Origin: Neobacillus endophyticus
GTDB lineage: Bacteria > Bacillota > Bacilli > Bacillales > Cytobacillaceae
Assembly: GCF_013248975.1 (NCBI RefSeq)
Contig: NZ_JABRWH010000001.1
Location: 4,360,001-4,424,000, forward strand
Direction of reading: 5' to 3'
DNA: 64,000 nucleotides
The position numbers were made by a program, and so were the translations under genes. The notes below the pieces were generated by a model. That model made no database searches and had not been told where the DNA came from. It saw nothing but the letters and a program-made list of their open reading frames with translations. Below, one piece after another: positions 8,107-16,906 of this stretch. Positions within the stretch are counted from its first letter, which is position 1, and every line of letters starts with the position of its first letter.

Positions 8107-8293
8107 TTATTTCTTGATCTTTATTACAAGTACTTTACTTCCAGGAGGTTGTTTTTTAGGAATAAACTGATGATATTTTATATTTAGACTTATTAAAGCA
8201 CCCTCAATGTAAAGTTCTTGATCGACGTCTGTTAAGGAGATCTTTAATTCACCTGTTTTTCAGAATCGACAATTCTTCTTCATACAGTATCAT
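8107..8293 (-). pseudogene. Frameshifted small gene of unknown function
   Basis: A GAGGTGATTAC site precedes ATG at 8293, giving MILYEEELSILKN and then a stop. One base later the next frame reads KTGELKISLTDVDQELYIEG and continues to a natural stop at 8107. The break falls in a run of five A; four would restore one frame of about 61 residues. The protein is not recognised. The good start signal and protein-like second frame argue for a recently broken gene. Confidence 0.55.
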
Positions 8294-8355
8294 GTAATCA
8301 CCTCAGTATATCTGTACCACGGTGAATCAGGAAATATCACATAGCATCTTAAAAA

Positions 8356-8889
8356 TTACTTACTTTCATTTAAAAGAAACTGATCGATACGTTCTTTTTG
8401 CAGTAAGTGGTGTCGGAAATGCATTTGAATAAGCTGGAACCATTCCACTGCATTTAAGTAACCGAATCTAGGATGTTCGACTTTCCGATTTTCAGGAATG
8501 TTGATCAGCTTCGGCTCTACTTCTCTCATTTTCTCCATTAGCTGCAACATCCCTTCTTTCACCTCGTTCTTATCGATCGGGTTTTTCGGTGTATAGCCAG
8601 CTTGTGGCGGAACTTTGATACGAATCGGCGGGAACGTCCCGGCCATGTAAACATGCTGTCCGGCTTCTGTCTTCTCACCGCCTTCATGAGCCTCACCATT
8701 CAAGCCTTTTTCAATTGCACCCAGCTGCATATAGAGGGCTGTTCGAATTAAATGATTGTACATTTGCCCTAATGACCATTCATCCTCAGAAGGCTTCCTC
8801 GTAAACTCATTTGGCGAATATTTACTTAACTCTTCAATATAGTATGTAGCCACCTGTTCGAACTGCTTCAATATCTCTTTTGTATTCAA
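8356..8889 (-). CDS. DinB family protein
   Basis: A 177-residue four-helix-bundle protein of the DinB/YfiT metal-binding superfamily. It shows the usual WSLGQMYNHLIRTAL helix and the C-terminal LIQMHFRHHLLQ helix, which supply the three histidine ligands. Some relatives are thiol-dependent transferases; most have no known substrate. TTG at 8889 is the likely start because GGGAG sits six bases before it; the longer GTG start at 8901 overlaps that site. The gene is isolated, with a gene-free region on each side. Confidence 0.85.
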   Translation of the reverse strand: MNTKEILKQFEQVATYYIEELSKYSPNEFTRKPSEDEWSLGQMYNHLIRTALYMQLGAIEKGLNGEAHEGGEKTEAGQHVYMAGTFPPIRIKVPPQAGYTPKNPIDKNEVKEGMLQLMEKMREVEPKLINIPENRKVEHPRFGYLNAVEWFQLIQMHFRHHLLQKERIDQFLLNESK

Positions 8890-8984
8890 TAGATCTCCCA
8901 CTTTCTTTATAATTTTCTTTCTTCTTAACGTTATTTAACTTCGATTTACTTACAAATAATCCCTTCTTTTTTATTCAAAAAAAT

Positions 8985-9005
8985 GGCCCCATTGTGGAAA
9001 TAGAA
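8985..9005. repeat. Dispersed intergenic repeat, copy 7 (degenerate)
   Basis: ATGGCCCCATTGTGGAAAT resembles the GCGCCCGATTGTTGAA core. A hairpin (GAAGGA.CTCCAT/ATGG.GCTCCTTC, 9062-9098) follows shortly after. Confidence 0.3.
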
Positions 9006-9200
9006 TGACTGGAGTTTTTAACCTTATTATCATAAAACAGTTAATATCAACCCAGTTATCTTGAAGGATCTCCATTGTTTAATATGGGGCTCCTTCAGCA
9101 TTTTGCAACAAGCGTACTTTGTATTCCTTAGCTGGGGCCCTATTTTTCAAGCATTAATTTATTGAAAATTTTAAAACTTCACTCAAATAGAAATAATTGG

Positions 9201-9206
9201 TATAAT
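9201..9206 (+). promoter_or_regulatory. Extended -10 promoter element of ilvE
   Basis: TGGTATAAT, an extended -10 box, ends 25 bases before the ilvE start codon. The -35 region (TTCACT) is weak. If used, the leader is only about 18 nt, so no attenuator fits between it and the gene. Confidence 0.5.
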
Positions 9207-9230
9207 ACTGAAAAAAAGAGGTGCATTATC

Positions 9231-10298
9231 TTGAACCAACTTATAGATATAGTTCAAATTCCTTCTAGGAAACCGAAACCAGACCCATCATCTATTGGAT
9301 TTGGAAACCATTTTACCGATTATATGTTTACCATGGATTTTGAGGAAACCAAAGGCTGGTATAATCCTAGAATCGTCCCTTATGAATCGATAATTCTAGA
9401 TCCTTCATCATCCGTATTTCATTACGGTCAAGCAGTACTTGAAGGGTTAAAAGCTTTTATAACTATTGATAATCAAATATGTTTATTTAGACCAGATAAA
9501 CATATCCAACGCTTAAATATTTCAAGTGAAAGGATATGTATTCCTCAAGTTAATGAAAAATTAGTTCTCGAAGCTTTACAACAATTAATTCGATTAGAAA
9601 AAGAATGGATACCCAACCTAGAAGGTACATCTTTATATATTCGTCCCTTTATTATTGCAACTGAAGCCCAATTAGGAGTAAAACCTTCTAGTCAATACAA
9701 ATTTGTAATAATTTTATCACCTGTAGGCCCCTATTATTCTGAGCAATTAAAACCAGTTAAAATTTATGTCGAGAATGATTATGCTCGTGCTGTAGAGGGA
9801 GGAGTAGGATCTGCAAAGACATCGGGTAATTATGCTGCTAGTTTAAAGGCACAAGAAAAGGCTAAACAAATGGATTACGATCAAGTATTATGGTTGGATT
9901 CAAAAGAAAAAAAATATGTTGAGGAAGTAGGAAGTATGAACATATTTTTTAAGATTAATGGAGAAGTATTAACTCCTAAACTAAATGGAAGTTTCTTAGG
10001 AGGTATTACGAGAGATTCAGTTATTGAACTTTTAAAATACTGGGATATATCTGTGAGAGAAGAGAGAATTCCTATTGAAGATATTTATAAGTATTATCTT
10101 AAAGGTGAGTTAGAAGAGATATTTGGCACTGGTACTGCTGCCGTCATTTCTCCAATTGGGGAACTTAACTGGAATAACAAAAGAATGGTTATAAATAATA
10201 ACAAATTAGGTTATTTATCTCAAAAACTATTTGAAGCGATAACAGATATTCAATTAGGAAAAGGCTATGACAAATTCAACTGGACCTTAAAAATTTAG
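9231..10298 (+). CDS. ilvE: Branched-chain amino acid aminotransferase
   Basis: This 355-residue PLP enzyme of fold type IV moves amino groups between glutamate and the 2-oxo acids of leucine, isoleucine and valine. The PLP lysine lies in GVGSAKTSGNYAAS near residue 195. EEVGSMNIFF and FGTGTAAVISPIG are the class II BCAT signatures. Length fits the family. The start is TTG at 9231, seven bases after AGAGGTG; the upstream ATG at 9162 lies before the extended -10 box. Its only pathway partner in the window is leuA 9 kb away, and unlike leuA it has no T-box. Confidence 0.93.
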   Translation: MNQLIDIVQIPSRKPKPDPSSIGFGNHFTDYMFTMDFEETKGWYNPRIVPYESIILDPSSSVFHYGQAVLEGLKAFITIDNQICLFRPDKHIQRLNISSERICIPQVNEKLVLEALQQLIRLEKEWIPNLEGTSLYIRPFIIATEAQLGVKPSSQYKFVIILSPVGPYYSEQLKPVKIYVENDYARAVEGGVGSAKTSGNYAASLKAQEKAKQMDYDQVLWLDSKEKKYVEEVGSMNIFFKINGEVLTPKLNGSFLGGITRDSVIELLKYWDISVREERIPIEDIYKYYLKGELEEIFGTGTAAVISPIGELNWNNKRMVINNNKLGYLSQKLFEAITDIQLGKGYDKFNWTLKI

Positions 10299-10860
10299 AA
10301 TATTGGTAATTTTTTAGATTAAACAGCCGCTATATTTGCGAAAGTTGCCTTATTTTAAAAGGTCCCCCACCACATGCCCATAAAGCTAAGATAAATCATT
10401 ACCGAAAAACGGAAATTTTATATCTCCACAGTTATTTATGAATTTTAGCTGTTTTTGTTGTTTTGGAAAATAACTAATTTCATAACCTGATACATGGGCA
10501 CATTAAATAGCTTGAATCCTGCATTAGGGGATAAGGTCGTAGTTTCCATGGGTCTTATTCAATTATAGGGCACGATTATGAAAGAACCAAAAAGATCAAT
10601 TTCTCAACGATGAAAATTGAAAAATTGTGCCTTTTTGGGAAGTACATAACGTTGTAGATTTGCGTTTTGCTGGTGTGGCACCGATGTATAATCGTTCATG
10701 ATCCGTTTCTTTTGAATCTAAGTTATGGCACTGTTCGTTTTAAAGAAATAATTTAATTTTCTATTCAAAAAAATAGGTGTTCAGTTAGACACAGGCAATA
10801 GTAATAAACACATTTTATGATACCGGTGAACGTTTGTCATTTAAAAAGCCAAATTATCAA
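10299..10860. other. Gene-free stretch after ilvE
   Basis: No credible ORF on either strand. A weak GGGCACGATT segment near 10566 resembles the dispersed repeat, and 10340-10400 (GGTCCCCCACCACATG) has a different composition that could be an old insertion scar. No clear terminator for ilvE was found. Confidence 0.35.
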
Positions 10861-10874
10861 AGGGGGAAAACATC

Positions 10875-11204
10875 ATGGAAATAACGGATGTTCCATTTTG
10901 TACAATTGACTGGAGTGAAATAAGCGCTACTCAACATCCTGGAATTGAAGGGTTTGCGTATTGGCGGACATTTGAAATGGGGAACATAAGAGTGCGAATG
11001 GTAGAATATACTCCTGGTTATATTGCAGACCATTGGTGTAACAAAGGCCACGTTTTGTTAGTACTAGAAGGTGAACTGTATACCGAGCTTTCAGATGGAA
11101 GAGAATTCAAACTTACGCCAGGAGTCAGTTATCAGGTGGCAAATGATGCAGATCCTCATAGATCTTATACGAACACTGGGGCAAAACTATTTATCGTAGA
11201 TTAA
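10875..11204 (+). CDS. DHCW-motif cupin fold protein
   Basis: A 109-residue single-domain cupin. The segment ADHWCNKGHVLLVLEGELYTEL holds the family's Asp-His-Trp-Cys variant motif and a histidine that can bind metal. FKLTPGVSYQVAND and DPHRSYTNTGAKLFIVD form the second cupin motif. The function of this small group is unknown; the fold suggests a metal-dependent enzyme or a small-molecule binder in the cytoplasm. The ATG at 10875 follows AAAGGGGG. A strong terminator hairpin stands about 235 bases downstream. Confidence 0.85.
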   Translation: MEITDVPFCTIDWSEISATQHPGIEGFAYWRTFEMGNIRVRMVEYTPGYIADHWCNKGHVLLVLEGELYTELSDGREFKLTPGVSYQVANDADPHRSYTNTGAKLFIVD

Positions 11205-11440
11205 TCCATAGTAATGTACTAGATTATTATTTTTAAATTATTAATTAACAACGAGCCTATTTTCGAAGAATCTCAAAATTAAATTAATAACATGATTATT
11301 GAGATTTTAGTTGCTGATAAAGGGAGTGGATTTATAACTTCCGACAATGCAGTTTGTCGTTTTAAAAACAATGATTATGCCATAAGGTGTATTTTTCCAA
11401 TCGCCCCTGAAATAGCTCTTTAAATATAATTAAAAAGCTA

Positions 11441-11478
11441 AAAGGGATACTAATTCGTATATGAATTGGTATCCCTTA
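11441..11478 (+). terminator. Terminator after the DHCW cupin
   Basis: AAGGGATACTAATTC pairs with GAATTGGTATCCCTT (one G-T pair) around a 6-base loop and runs into TTATTTTAG. The stem is long enough to work in both directions. Confidence 0.7.
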
Positions 11479-11737
11479 TTTTAGTGGTATAACAACGTTC
11501 TGCTCATTTTAACAATATAATTCACACCAGAGTTCGCAAACTAATTCACAACAGTTTGCAGTCAGCAGACACCTGCGAATTGACTTGTATAAACGTTTGC
11601 GAATTTTTATGCTGAGAGCATTTAAAGGACCGACAAATAACTAACGGTCTCTTTTTATCCATATATTGTTATCTAACGCACCTGTTAATGAAATAAGAAG
11701 TAATCCTGTTATATTAATTTTTTTATTCATACCTAGC

Positions 11738-12181
11738 CTATATAGGTCTATCTATTGGAAAGCCTACTATTTCTCGATATGCTTTTCTTTCTTCTGTGAA
11801 ATCAAACCATTGTTTATTACTCTTAGGATTGTTTGCATAGTGAACAACACAACGAAATTGGTCTTCAACACAACTATCGGTCAACACACCTAACTTTTTT
11901 TCTAATTGATTAAAAAGTTCAGCACCATTTTTATCTTTGATTTCAGATAATGAAAAAATATTCAAATCAAAAACCAGATTCTCTGCTAATTTATAACCAA
12001 TTGAAGGTATGGATTGAAATTCAGCTAATCCCTTTAATAATCTAGCTTTTTCTACGGGAGTGTTAAGAATATGAGCTATTTTATCTACTTCAAAGTGATA
12101 TAATTCACTAATTTTTATTTTCGCTCTTCTAAGTTTTAATTTTTCATCACCAGTTAAAGGTAATTTAGTGTTTGAACTCAA
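11738..12181 (-). CDS. Cdd1-like helix-hairpin-helix protein
   Basis: The 147 residues match the family known as pathogenicity locus Cdd1: a helix-hairpin-helix core (GLAEFQSIPSIGYKLAENL, about 50-69) followed by VEDQFRCVVHYANN and KQWFDFTEERKAYRE. HhH motifs bind DNA backbones, so a DNA-related role is likely, but none is established. The start is TTG at 12181 after AAGGGGAGA. The product ends with the family's usual PIDRP tail and looks intact. Confidence 0.85.
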   Translation of the reverse strand: MSSNTKLPLTGDEKLKLRRAKIKISELYHFEVDKIAHILNTPVEKARLLKGLAEFQSIPSIGYKLAENLVFDLNIFSLSEIKDKNGAELFNQLEKKLGVLTDSCVEDQFRCVVHYANNPKSNKQWFDFTEERKAYREIVGFPIDRPI

Positions 12182-12299
12182 TTATATCTCCCCTTACTCT
12201 CCTTAAACCCTTCTGAACCTTAGTTAAAGTATAAACCTTCACAACTTCTTAATTCTAGATTAACATATTCACCCATAAAAACTCGAAATATTCAAACAT

Positions 12300-12315
12300 A
12301 CGTTTATATAAACGT
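12300..12315. promoter_or_regulatory. Perfect 16-bp palindrome upstream of the Cdd1-like gene
   Basis: ACGTTTATATAAACGT is self-complementary and lies about 120 bases before the gene start. It has the size of a dimeric repressor site but could be chance in AT-rich DNA. Confidence 0.3.
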
Positions 12316-12356
12316 AAAAAACGCCCAGCGAACCCGTAACATGGTAGGATACCTTT

Positions 12357-12960
12357 TTATTCCAATAACTCTTTTTGCTTAAAGATTTGTATGGACGAGA
12401 TGAGAACGACGATGATAATAGCAATAGTTGTAATAAAAGCTAGCAAGAAACTAGAATCTAGTTCTCCTGACAACAAGATCTGTCCTGTGTGCTTAGTCAT
12501 CGTAGCCGGACTCCATTTCATATACTTTCCTAGAATGGATGTAACCGTTGAAATGGCAAAGACCACAAAAATTGTAACAAAAGCGGCACTGCCATTTCCT
12601 TTCATTATCGTACTAAAAAAGAGCGTCAATGTAACAACAAAAACTAACCATATGCTGTAGATCCCTACACTTTGAAGAATGTGCTCAAAAGCTACTGTTT
12701 CAATGAGTAAACTCGTATAATACCAAAAGGTTCGTTGCGATTGTGATGAGCCATGAGGAAAACTTGGATTCACCATTATACAGTTGGATTTTTTCAATAC
12801 ACTTCATCATCGTCTCTTGTGTTAAATCTTCTGCCATTTGTGGATGAAGGGTAACTTTCATTAAATACTTTACGAGATACGAATAATTCTGTTGTAGCAG
12901 TTTCGAAAGTGCCAATGTATCTCCTTTTTTCGCCTTTCGAATTAAATCCTTTTCATCCAT
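12357..12960 (-). pseudogene. sigY: Collapsed sigY operon: sigma factor N-half fused to ABC permease C-half
   Basis: From ATG at 12960 (after GGAGTAGATCTA) the minus strand encodes MDEKDLIRKAKKGDTLALSK and then sigma-70 region 2 (LTQETMMKCIEKIQ, KFSSWLITIAT), closely like SigY. Region 4 is absent. The sequence then switches frame near 12720 to hydrophobic segments (LLIETVAFEHILQ onward) that run to 12357 and look like the end of an ABC-2 permease such as YxlG, the last gene of the sigY-yxlCDEFG operon. A deletion of several kilobases that removed yxlCDEF explains this best. The YxlG identity is inferred from order and hydrophobicity. The remnant sigma factor cannot bind -35 DNA. Confidence 0.65.
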
Positions 12961-12992
12961 TAGATCTACTCCATACAATAATAATCTATATG

Positions 12993-13021
12993 TAATACGA
13001 CTAACTGGGAAAAATCGTTCA
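12993..13021 (-). promoter_or_regulatory. Possible SigY/ECF-type autoregulatory promoter
   Basis: The minus strand has TGAACG (13016-13021), 16 bases, then CGTATT. This resembles the TGAACG/CGTC promoter I recall for SigY's own operon and stands just upstream of the sigY remnant. Confidence 0.4.
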
Positions 13022-13196
13022 TTTTCAAAATAAAGAAACACAACAAAAACGTTTAGCCACCTATTAGTATTTATTAAGTTTACTAGAAAGTTTTATATTT
13101 GACCAAAATCGGCATTCACCAGATTGAAAAGGTGGGTGCTTGATCTGCTATGTATAAATGTTTGTATTACTAAACATATCCCCCTTCCATTAGTTA

Positions 13197-13301
13197 AAAC
13201 GCAAGCAGATATTCATCTCTTTGGTCAATGAATTCTAGAAACTCTTCGTTTGATATATGACCATCTCCAATATAGAAAGGATTTAAGCAAGAGTACAACA
13301 T
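13197..13301 (-). pseudogene. Orphan C-terminal coding fragment
   Basis: The minus strand reads PMLYSCLNPFYIGD then GHISNEEFLEFIDQRDEYLLAF and a stop. Upstream frames are closed and no ribosome binding site precedes the single ATG. The composition looks like protein, so this is probably the tail of a lost gene. The family is not recognised. Confidence 0.3.
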
Positions 13302-13653
13302 TGGAATACTAAAAATACACTATTGGTTCTGGTTTTCTCTAAAAAAGTGGCTATTTCTTTTATTAAAGTGCTCTTTTAAGGTCCTTCCTTCATTCCTATA
13401 CATAAAAGTTTAATAATGTACATAATGCTAGATTTATAACTGCATTAACATGTAAAACATCCCCCCTATACTATCATTAAATATTTATTTATTCTGACTC
13501 TAAAAAAATGGCAATTCCATGTTAAACTACTATTGAAATTCGATTATGAAACACGAAAAATTACACCAGCTAAACACACGGAGCAGGAATCACTGATGAA
13601 GCCAAGTACCAAGTAAAAGCCATACAAACTGATTTTAAGGAGGGAAATTTAGA

Positions 13654-14835
13654 TTGAGTCGCATTCTGGAGGTTTTAAAGGTTTCTACACGTTTAGGAAT
13701 TACATCATTTGGAGGTCCGATTGCACACTTAGGGTATTTTCATGAGGAATATGTGAAGAAGCGTCAATGGCTGGATGAAAAAAATTATGCTGATTTAGTT
13801 GCACTTTGTCAGTTCCTCCCTGGACCTGCCAGCAGTCAAGTCGGCATTGCTATTGGTATTCAACGAGCTGGATTGATTGGCGGACTTATGGCATGGCTTG
13901 GATTTACACTTCCCTCTGCCATTGCACTCATGATCTTTGCTTGGGTGTTTCAAGGGCAAAATATCCATCAGGCGGGTTGGTTACATGGATTGATGATTGT
14001 AGCCGTGGCTGTTGTTGCTCAAGCAGTCTGGGGGATGGCCAAAAAGCTTGCTGCCGGGAAAATGCGAGGTACAATAGCTATAGTTTCTACTGTTGCCTCC
14101 CTATTGGTTCCTAATTCAATGGTTCAAGTTCTGATCATTATTGTATCCGGACTCATTGGATGGAAATTCATACAAAATAATGCAGTACAGGACATTCAAC
14201 CGATGTCAATACCAATCAGCAAAATAAAGGGAATTACCTTTCTCAGCCTATTCTTTGTCTTTCTGATTGTACTCCCCCTCTTAAGGATCGGTATTCATAA
14301 TCAGGGCCTTGCAATGTTTGATAGCTTTTATCGTGCAGGAGCTTTAGTTTTTGGAGGCGGTCACGTAGTTTTGCCCTTGTTACAGCGAGATATGGTACCA
14401 ACAGGGTGGATGACAAATGCTCAATTCCTAGCTGGTTATGGTGCAGCACAAGCCGTTCCAGGCCCATTGTTCACCTTTTCTTCTTACCTTGGTTATATAT
14501 CAAAGCCTTACCCTAACGGGATAATTGGCGGTATACTTGCACTGATTGCTATTTTCTTACCTGCCTATTTTCTCGTTGCAGGTACACTGCCGTTTTGGAA
14601 TATCCTTCGATCTCGTTCAGAATTCCAATCGGCACTTTCTGGGATTAACGCGGCTGTTGTCGGGATATTGATTGCTGCTTTATACAATCCTGTTTGGACG
14701 AGTGCTATTAAAACGCCTTATGATTTTTGCCTCGCCATTATTGCTTTTGCTTTACTCATGATTTGGAAGCTTCCCTCTTGGATTGTTGTCATTATTTCGG
14801 CTCTCGGTGGAATCGTTATTTCCGTTCTTACTTAG
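13654..14835 (+). CDS. chrA: Chromate transporter
   Basis: A 393-residue two-domain ChrA, an inner-membrane anion transporter that exports chromate. Each half carries the family motif: FGGPIAHLGYFHEEYV with FLPGPASSQVG in the N-half (about 20-65), and FGGGHVVLPLLQ with AVPGPLFTFSSYLG in the C-half (about 235-280). About 10-12 helices are expected. The start is TTG at 13654 after AAGGAGGG. Its GC content is visibly higher than the flanks. It stands alone, with no regulator beside it. Confidence 0.92.
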   Translation: MSRILEVLKVSTRLGITSFGGPIAHLGYFHEEYVKKRQWLDEKNYADLVALCQFLPGPASSQVGIAIGIQRAGLIGGLMAWLGFTLPSAIALMIFAWVFQGQNIHQAGWLHGLMIVAVAVVAQAVWGMAKKLAAGKMRGTIAIVSTVASLLVPNSMVQVLIIIVSGLIGWKFIQNNAVQDIQPMSIPISKIKGITFLSLFFVFLIVLPLLRIGIHNQGLAMFDSFYRAGALVFGGGHVVLPLLQRDMVPTGWMTNAQFLAGYGAAQAVPGPLFTFSSYLGYISKPYPNGIIGGILALIAIFLPAYFLVAGTLPFWNILRSRSEFQSALSGINAAVVGILIAALYNPVWTSAIKTPYDFCLAIIAFALLMIWKLPSWIVVIISALGGIVISVLT

Positions 14836-14996
14836 GAAGATCTAACATTGATGGTTAATTTGTTAGCTAGAATAAAAGTAAGCCACCCTTTCATCGATTA
14901 TAAAATCAAACCATGAGTATAATTTCAAACGGGTTCATTTTGTAAAACATTTAGTCTATGGTGAAATCATAACACAAAACAAAATTAAAATTTCCA

Positions 14997-15040
14997 GCAA
15001 AAATGAAACGCAAGTGATATTACTTGCGTTTCATTTTTGC
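14997..15040. terminator. Strong bidirectional terminator
   Basis: Two perfect 19-base arms (GCAAAAATGAAACGCAAGT and its complement) enclose a 6-base loop, with A-rich and T-rich flanks. It lies between convergent chrA and the minus-strand gene at 15127. Confidence 0.85.
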
Positions 15041-15126
15041 ATCAAATAAGGCTTTTAAACTTTGGCCATAACTTTTATAAAAAAAGTTTAAACCGTAATG
15101 ATGATGCCATATTTTCATTCTCTTAA

Positions 15127-15588
15127 TTAAGGAACGGTCTTATGGTAAGAATGGATTAATTTTATTTCTTTTTCAGATTTACCCGATTCAGGGCAAGATG
15201 AGAGCAAATTTGCATTAATAGCATAAATAAATGTATCTGCTGCTTTCATTTCCTTTTTATCATTTATAATTACTTTTTCGTATGGTAAATAGACTCTTAC
15301 AATATGAGTGTGGATACGATCGCTTGAGTTAGGCTTAATATCTTTTATCCAGATTCGGATTTTTTCTGGCTTAGGGCCAAAAAATCCAACTGATTTTGCC
15401 TCGTATTTTTTCTCATAATAATCAGATACATCATGGATCATCCATGTGCGTAAAGCCTCATAAATAAACATTTTTGGCGCATACTCTTTTACTTCTTCTT
15501 CTTTTCCTAACTCTATAAATCCAGAAGCAGAAGCATTTCCAACAATAAAGAAAAATATCATTACGATCATTAAGAATATTTTCTTCAT
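15127..15588 (-). CDS. Secreted hypothetical protein
   Basis: The 153-residue product has a clear signal peptide: MKKI, a hydrophobic core and ASASG, so cleavage is likely near residue 22. The mature part of about 130 residues is charged and mixed alpha/beta (APKMFIYEALRTWMIHDVSDYYEKKYEAK), suggestive of an NTF2-like or similar small fold, but no family is recognised. It has one cysteine (SSCPES). The ATG at 15588 follows AGGGGGAAAGG. It lies 76 bases from the end of the MFS gene on the same strand. Confidence 0.65.
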   Translation of the reverse strand: MKKIFLMIVMIFFFIVGNASASGFIELGKEEEVKEYAPKMFIYEALRTWMIHDVSDYYEKKYEAKSVGFFGPKPEKIRIWIKDIKPNSSDRIHTHIVRVYLPYEKVIINDKKEMKAADTFIYAINANLLSSCPESGKSEKEIKLIHSYHKTVP

Positions 15589-15663
15589 ATCCTTTCCCCC
15601 TGCTTTTTATAAAGTTAGGGTTGCCTGAATGATATTTTTTATTGCATTAGTAATTTTCTCTAT

Positions 15664-16854
15664 TTATACACGAAGAATGAGCAATAGCAATGCTGATAAA
15701 ATTGCGAGCATGCTGCTTACACCAAAAGCTGTAAAAGCACCGAATGATTGCCACAAAATACCTGCCATTATACTTGCAGGTAATGCAGCTATACCAGTTA
15801 AAGCATTAAACGTTCCCATCGCCATGCCTCGTTTTCCTTCTGGTACCATATCCGCAACATAGGACTTTTGAATACCCTCAGTGGTCGCATAATACAATCC
15901 ATAAATAAAGAATAAGATCCAAATTCCAAAGACAGTATGGACCAGACCAAAGCCAAGATAGATGAGTGCAAAAATTACATATCCTGTAATAATAACCGGT
16001 CTACGGCCGATGCGGTCAGAAATCATTCCAAATGGAGTAGAAAAGATACTAGTAATAATGTTATATGCAAAATAAGTTAATGGTATATATTCGGCTGTCA
16101 TCCCAACGTCTTTCGCCCGTAAAATAAGAAATGCATCAGAAAAGTTTCCAATGGTAAAAAGTGTAGTTATAAGTGTGAACCAGACAAAACGTGAACTAAG
16201 GCCTTTAAAGCTAATCCTTGGTAATAATTTTACACTGTTGTGCGTTTTAATTGACTCTGTTTTGTCTTTTAACGAAAAGACCAGGAGAAACGTCGCCAAT
16301 AAACCAGGGACTGCCGATAACCAAAAGACAGCATCATAACCCCCCTTCCATAGAGTAAGAATTAAGTAGGTCACGAACGGTCCTAGAGCAGCACCCAGTG
16401 TATCCATTGACCTTCTAAATCCAAATGCTTTTCCACGTTCTTCTTTTGTAGTGGTATCTGCAAGGATCGCATCTCGAGGGGATGTACGAATCCCTTTTCC
16501 AAAACGATCTGCAAACCGTATAAAAAGTACTTCCCCCCAAGATGAGGATAATGCGAAAAAAGGTTTTATCAGATTAGATAATCCATAGCCTCCAACCATT
16601 AACCATTTTCTTTTGCCAAATCGGTCAGAAATCCAACCTGAGAAAAATTTTAAAACGCTTGCGGTACTCTCAGCAATCCCTTCAATAATACCCACAGTCC
16701 CGACTTGAACATGCAATATAGAGGTCAAATATACTGGAAGGATCGGAACAATCATCTGACTAGAAAGGTCGGTCAAAAGACTTACCATGCCAAGAACAAA
16801 AATGACTGAATTTAACCCCAAAAAATGTTTTTTTGATTCTTTCTCAGATTCCAT
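15664..16854 (-). CDS. MFS transporter
   Basis: A 396-residue, 12-helix major facilitator. The motif A loop GWISDRFGKRKWL lies between helices 2 and 3, and its C-half echo is MISDRIGRRPVI. VRFADRFGKGIRTSPRDA-like sequence (here FIRFADRFGKGIRTSPRDA) is typical of a group of proton-driven drug or metabolite exporters. Substrate unknown. The ATG at 16854 follows GAGGTGAAC. It is divergent from the PAP2 phosphatase gene with only about 50 bases between starts. Confidence 0.88.
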   Translation of the reverse strand: MESEKESKKHFLGLNSVIFVLGMVSLLTDLSSQMIVPILPVYLTSILHVQVGTVGIIEGIAESTASVLKFFSGWISDRFGKRKWLMVGGYGLSNLIKPFFALSSSWGEVLFIRFADRFGKGIRTSPRDAILADTTTKEERGKAFGFRRSMDTLGAALGPFVTYLILTLWKGGYDAVFWLSAVPGLLATFLLVFSLKDKTESIKTHNSVKLLPRISFKGLSSRFVWFTLITTLFTIGNFSDAFLILRAKDVGMTAEYIPLTYFAYNIITSIFSTPFGMISDRIGRRPVIITGYVIFALIYLGFGLVHTVFGIWILFFIYGLYYATTEGIQKSYVADMVPEGKRGMAMGTFNALTGIAALPASIMAGILWQSFGAFTAFGVSSMLAILSALLLLILRV

Positions 16855-16906
16855 CGTTCACCTCTATTCATTTACTGACAAAAAAACTTCTTGCGTTTGT
16901 CCCTGT

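Noticed and set aside
7428..8187. Three plus-strand frames of about 70 codons
   Set aside because: They lie on the opposite strand of the group II intron RNA or the frameshifted small gene, lack start signals and have no protein-like pattern.
9062..9098. Hairpin before ilvE considered as a T-box or attenuator
   Set aside because: It has no T-box core sequence and no T-tract, and the likely promoter lies downstream of it, so it would not be in the ilvE transcript.
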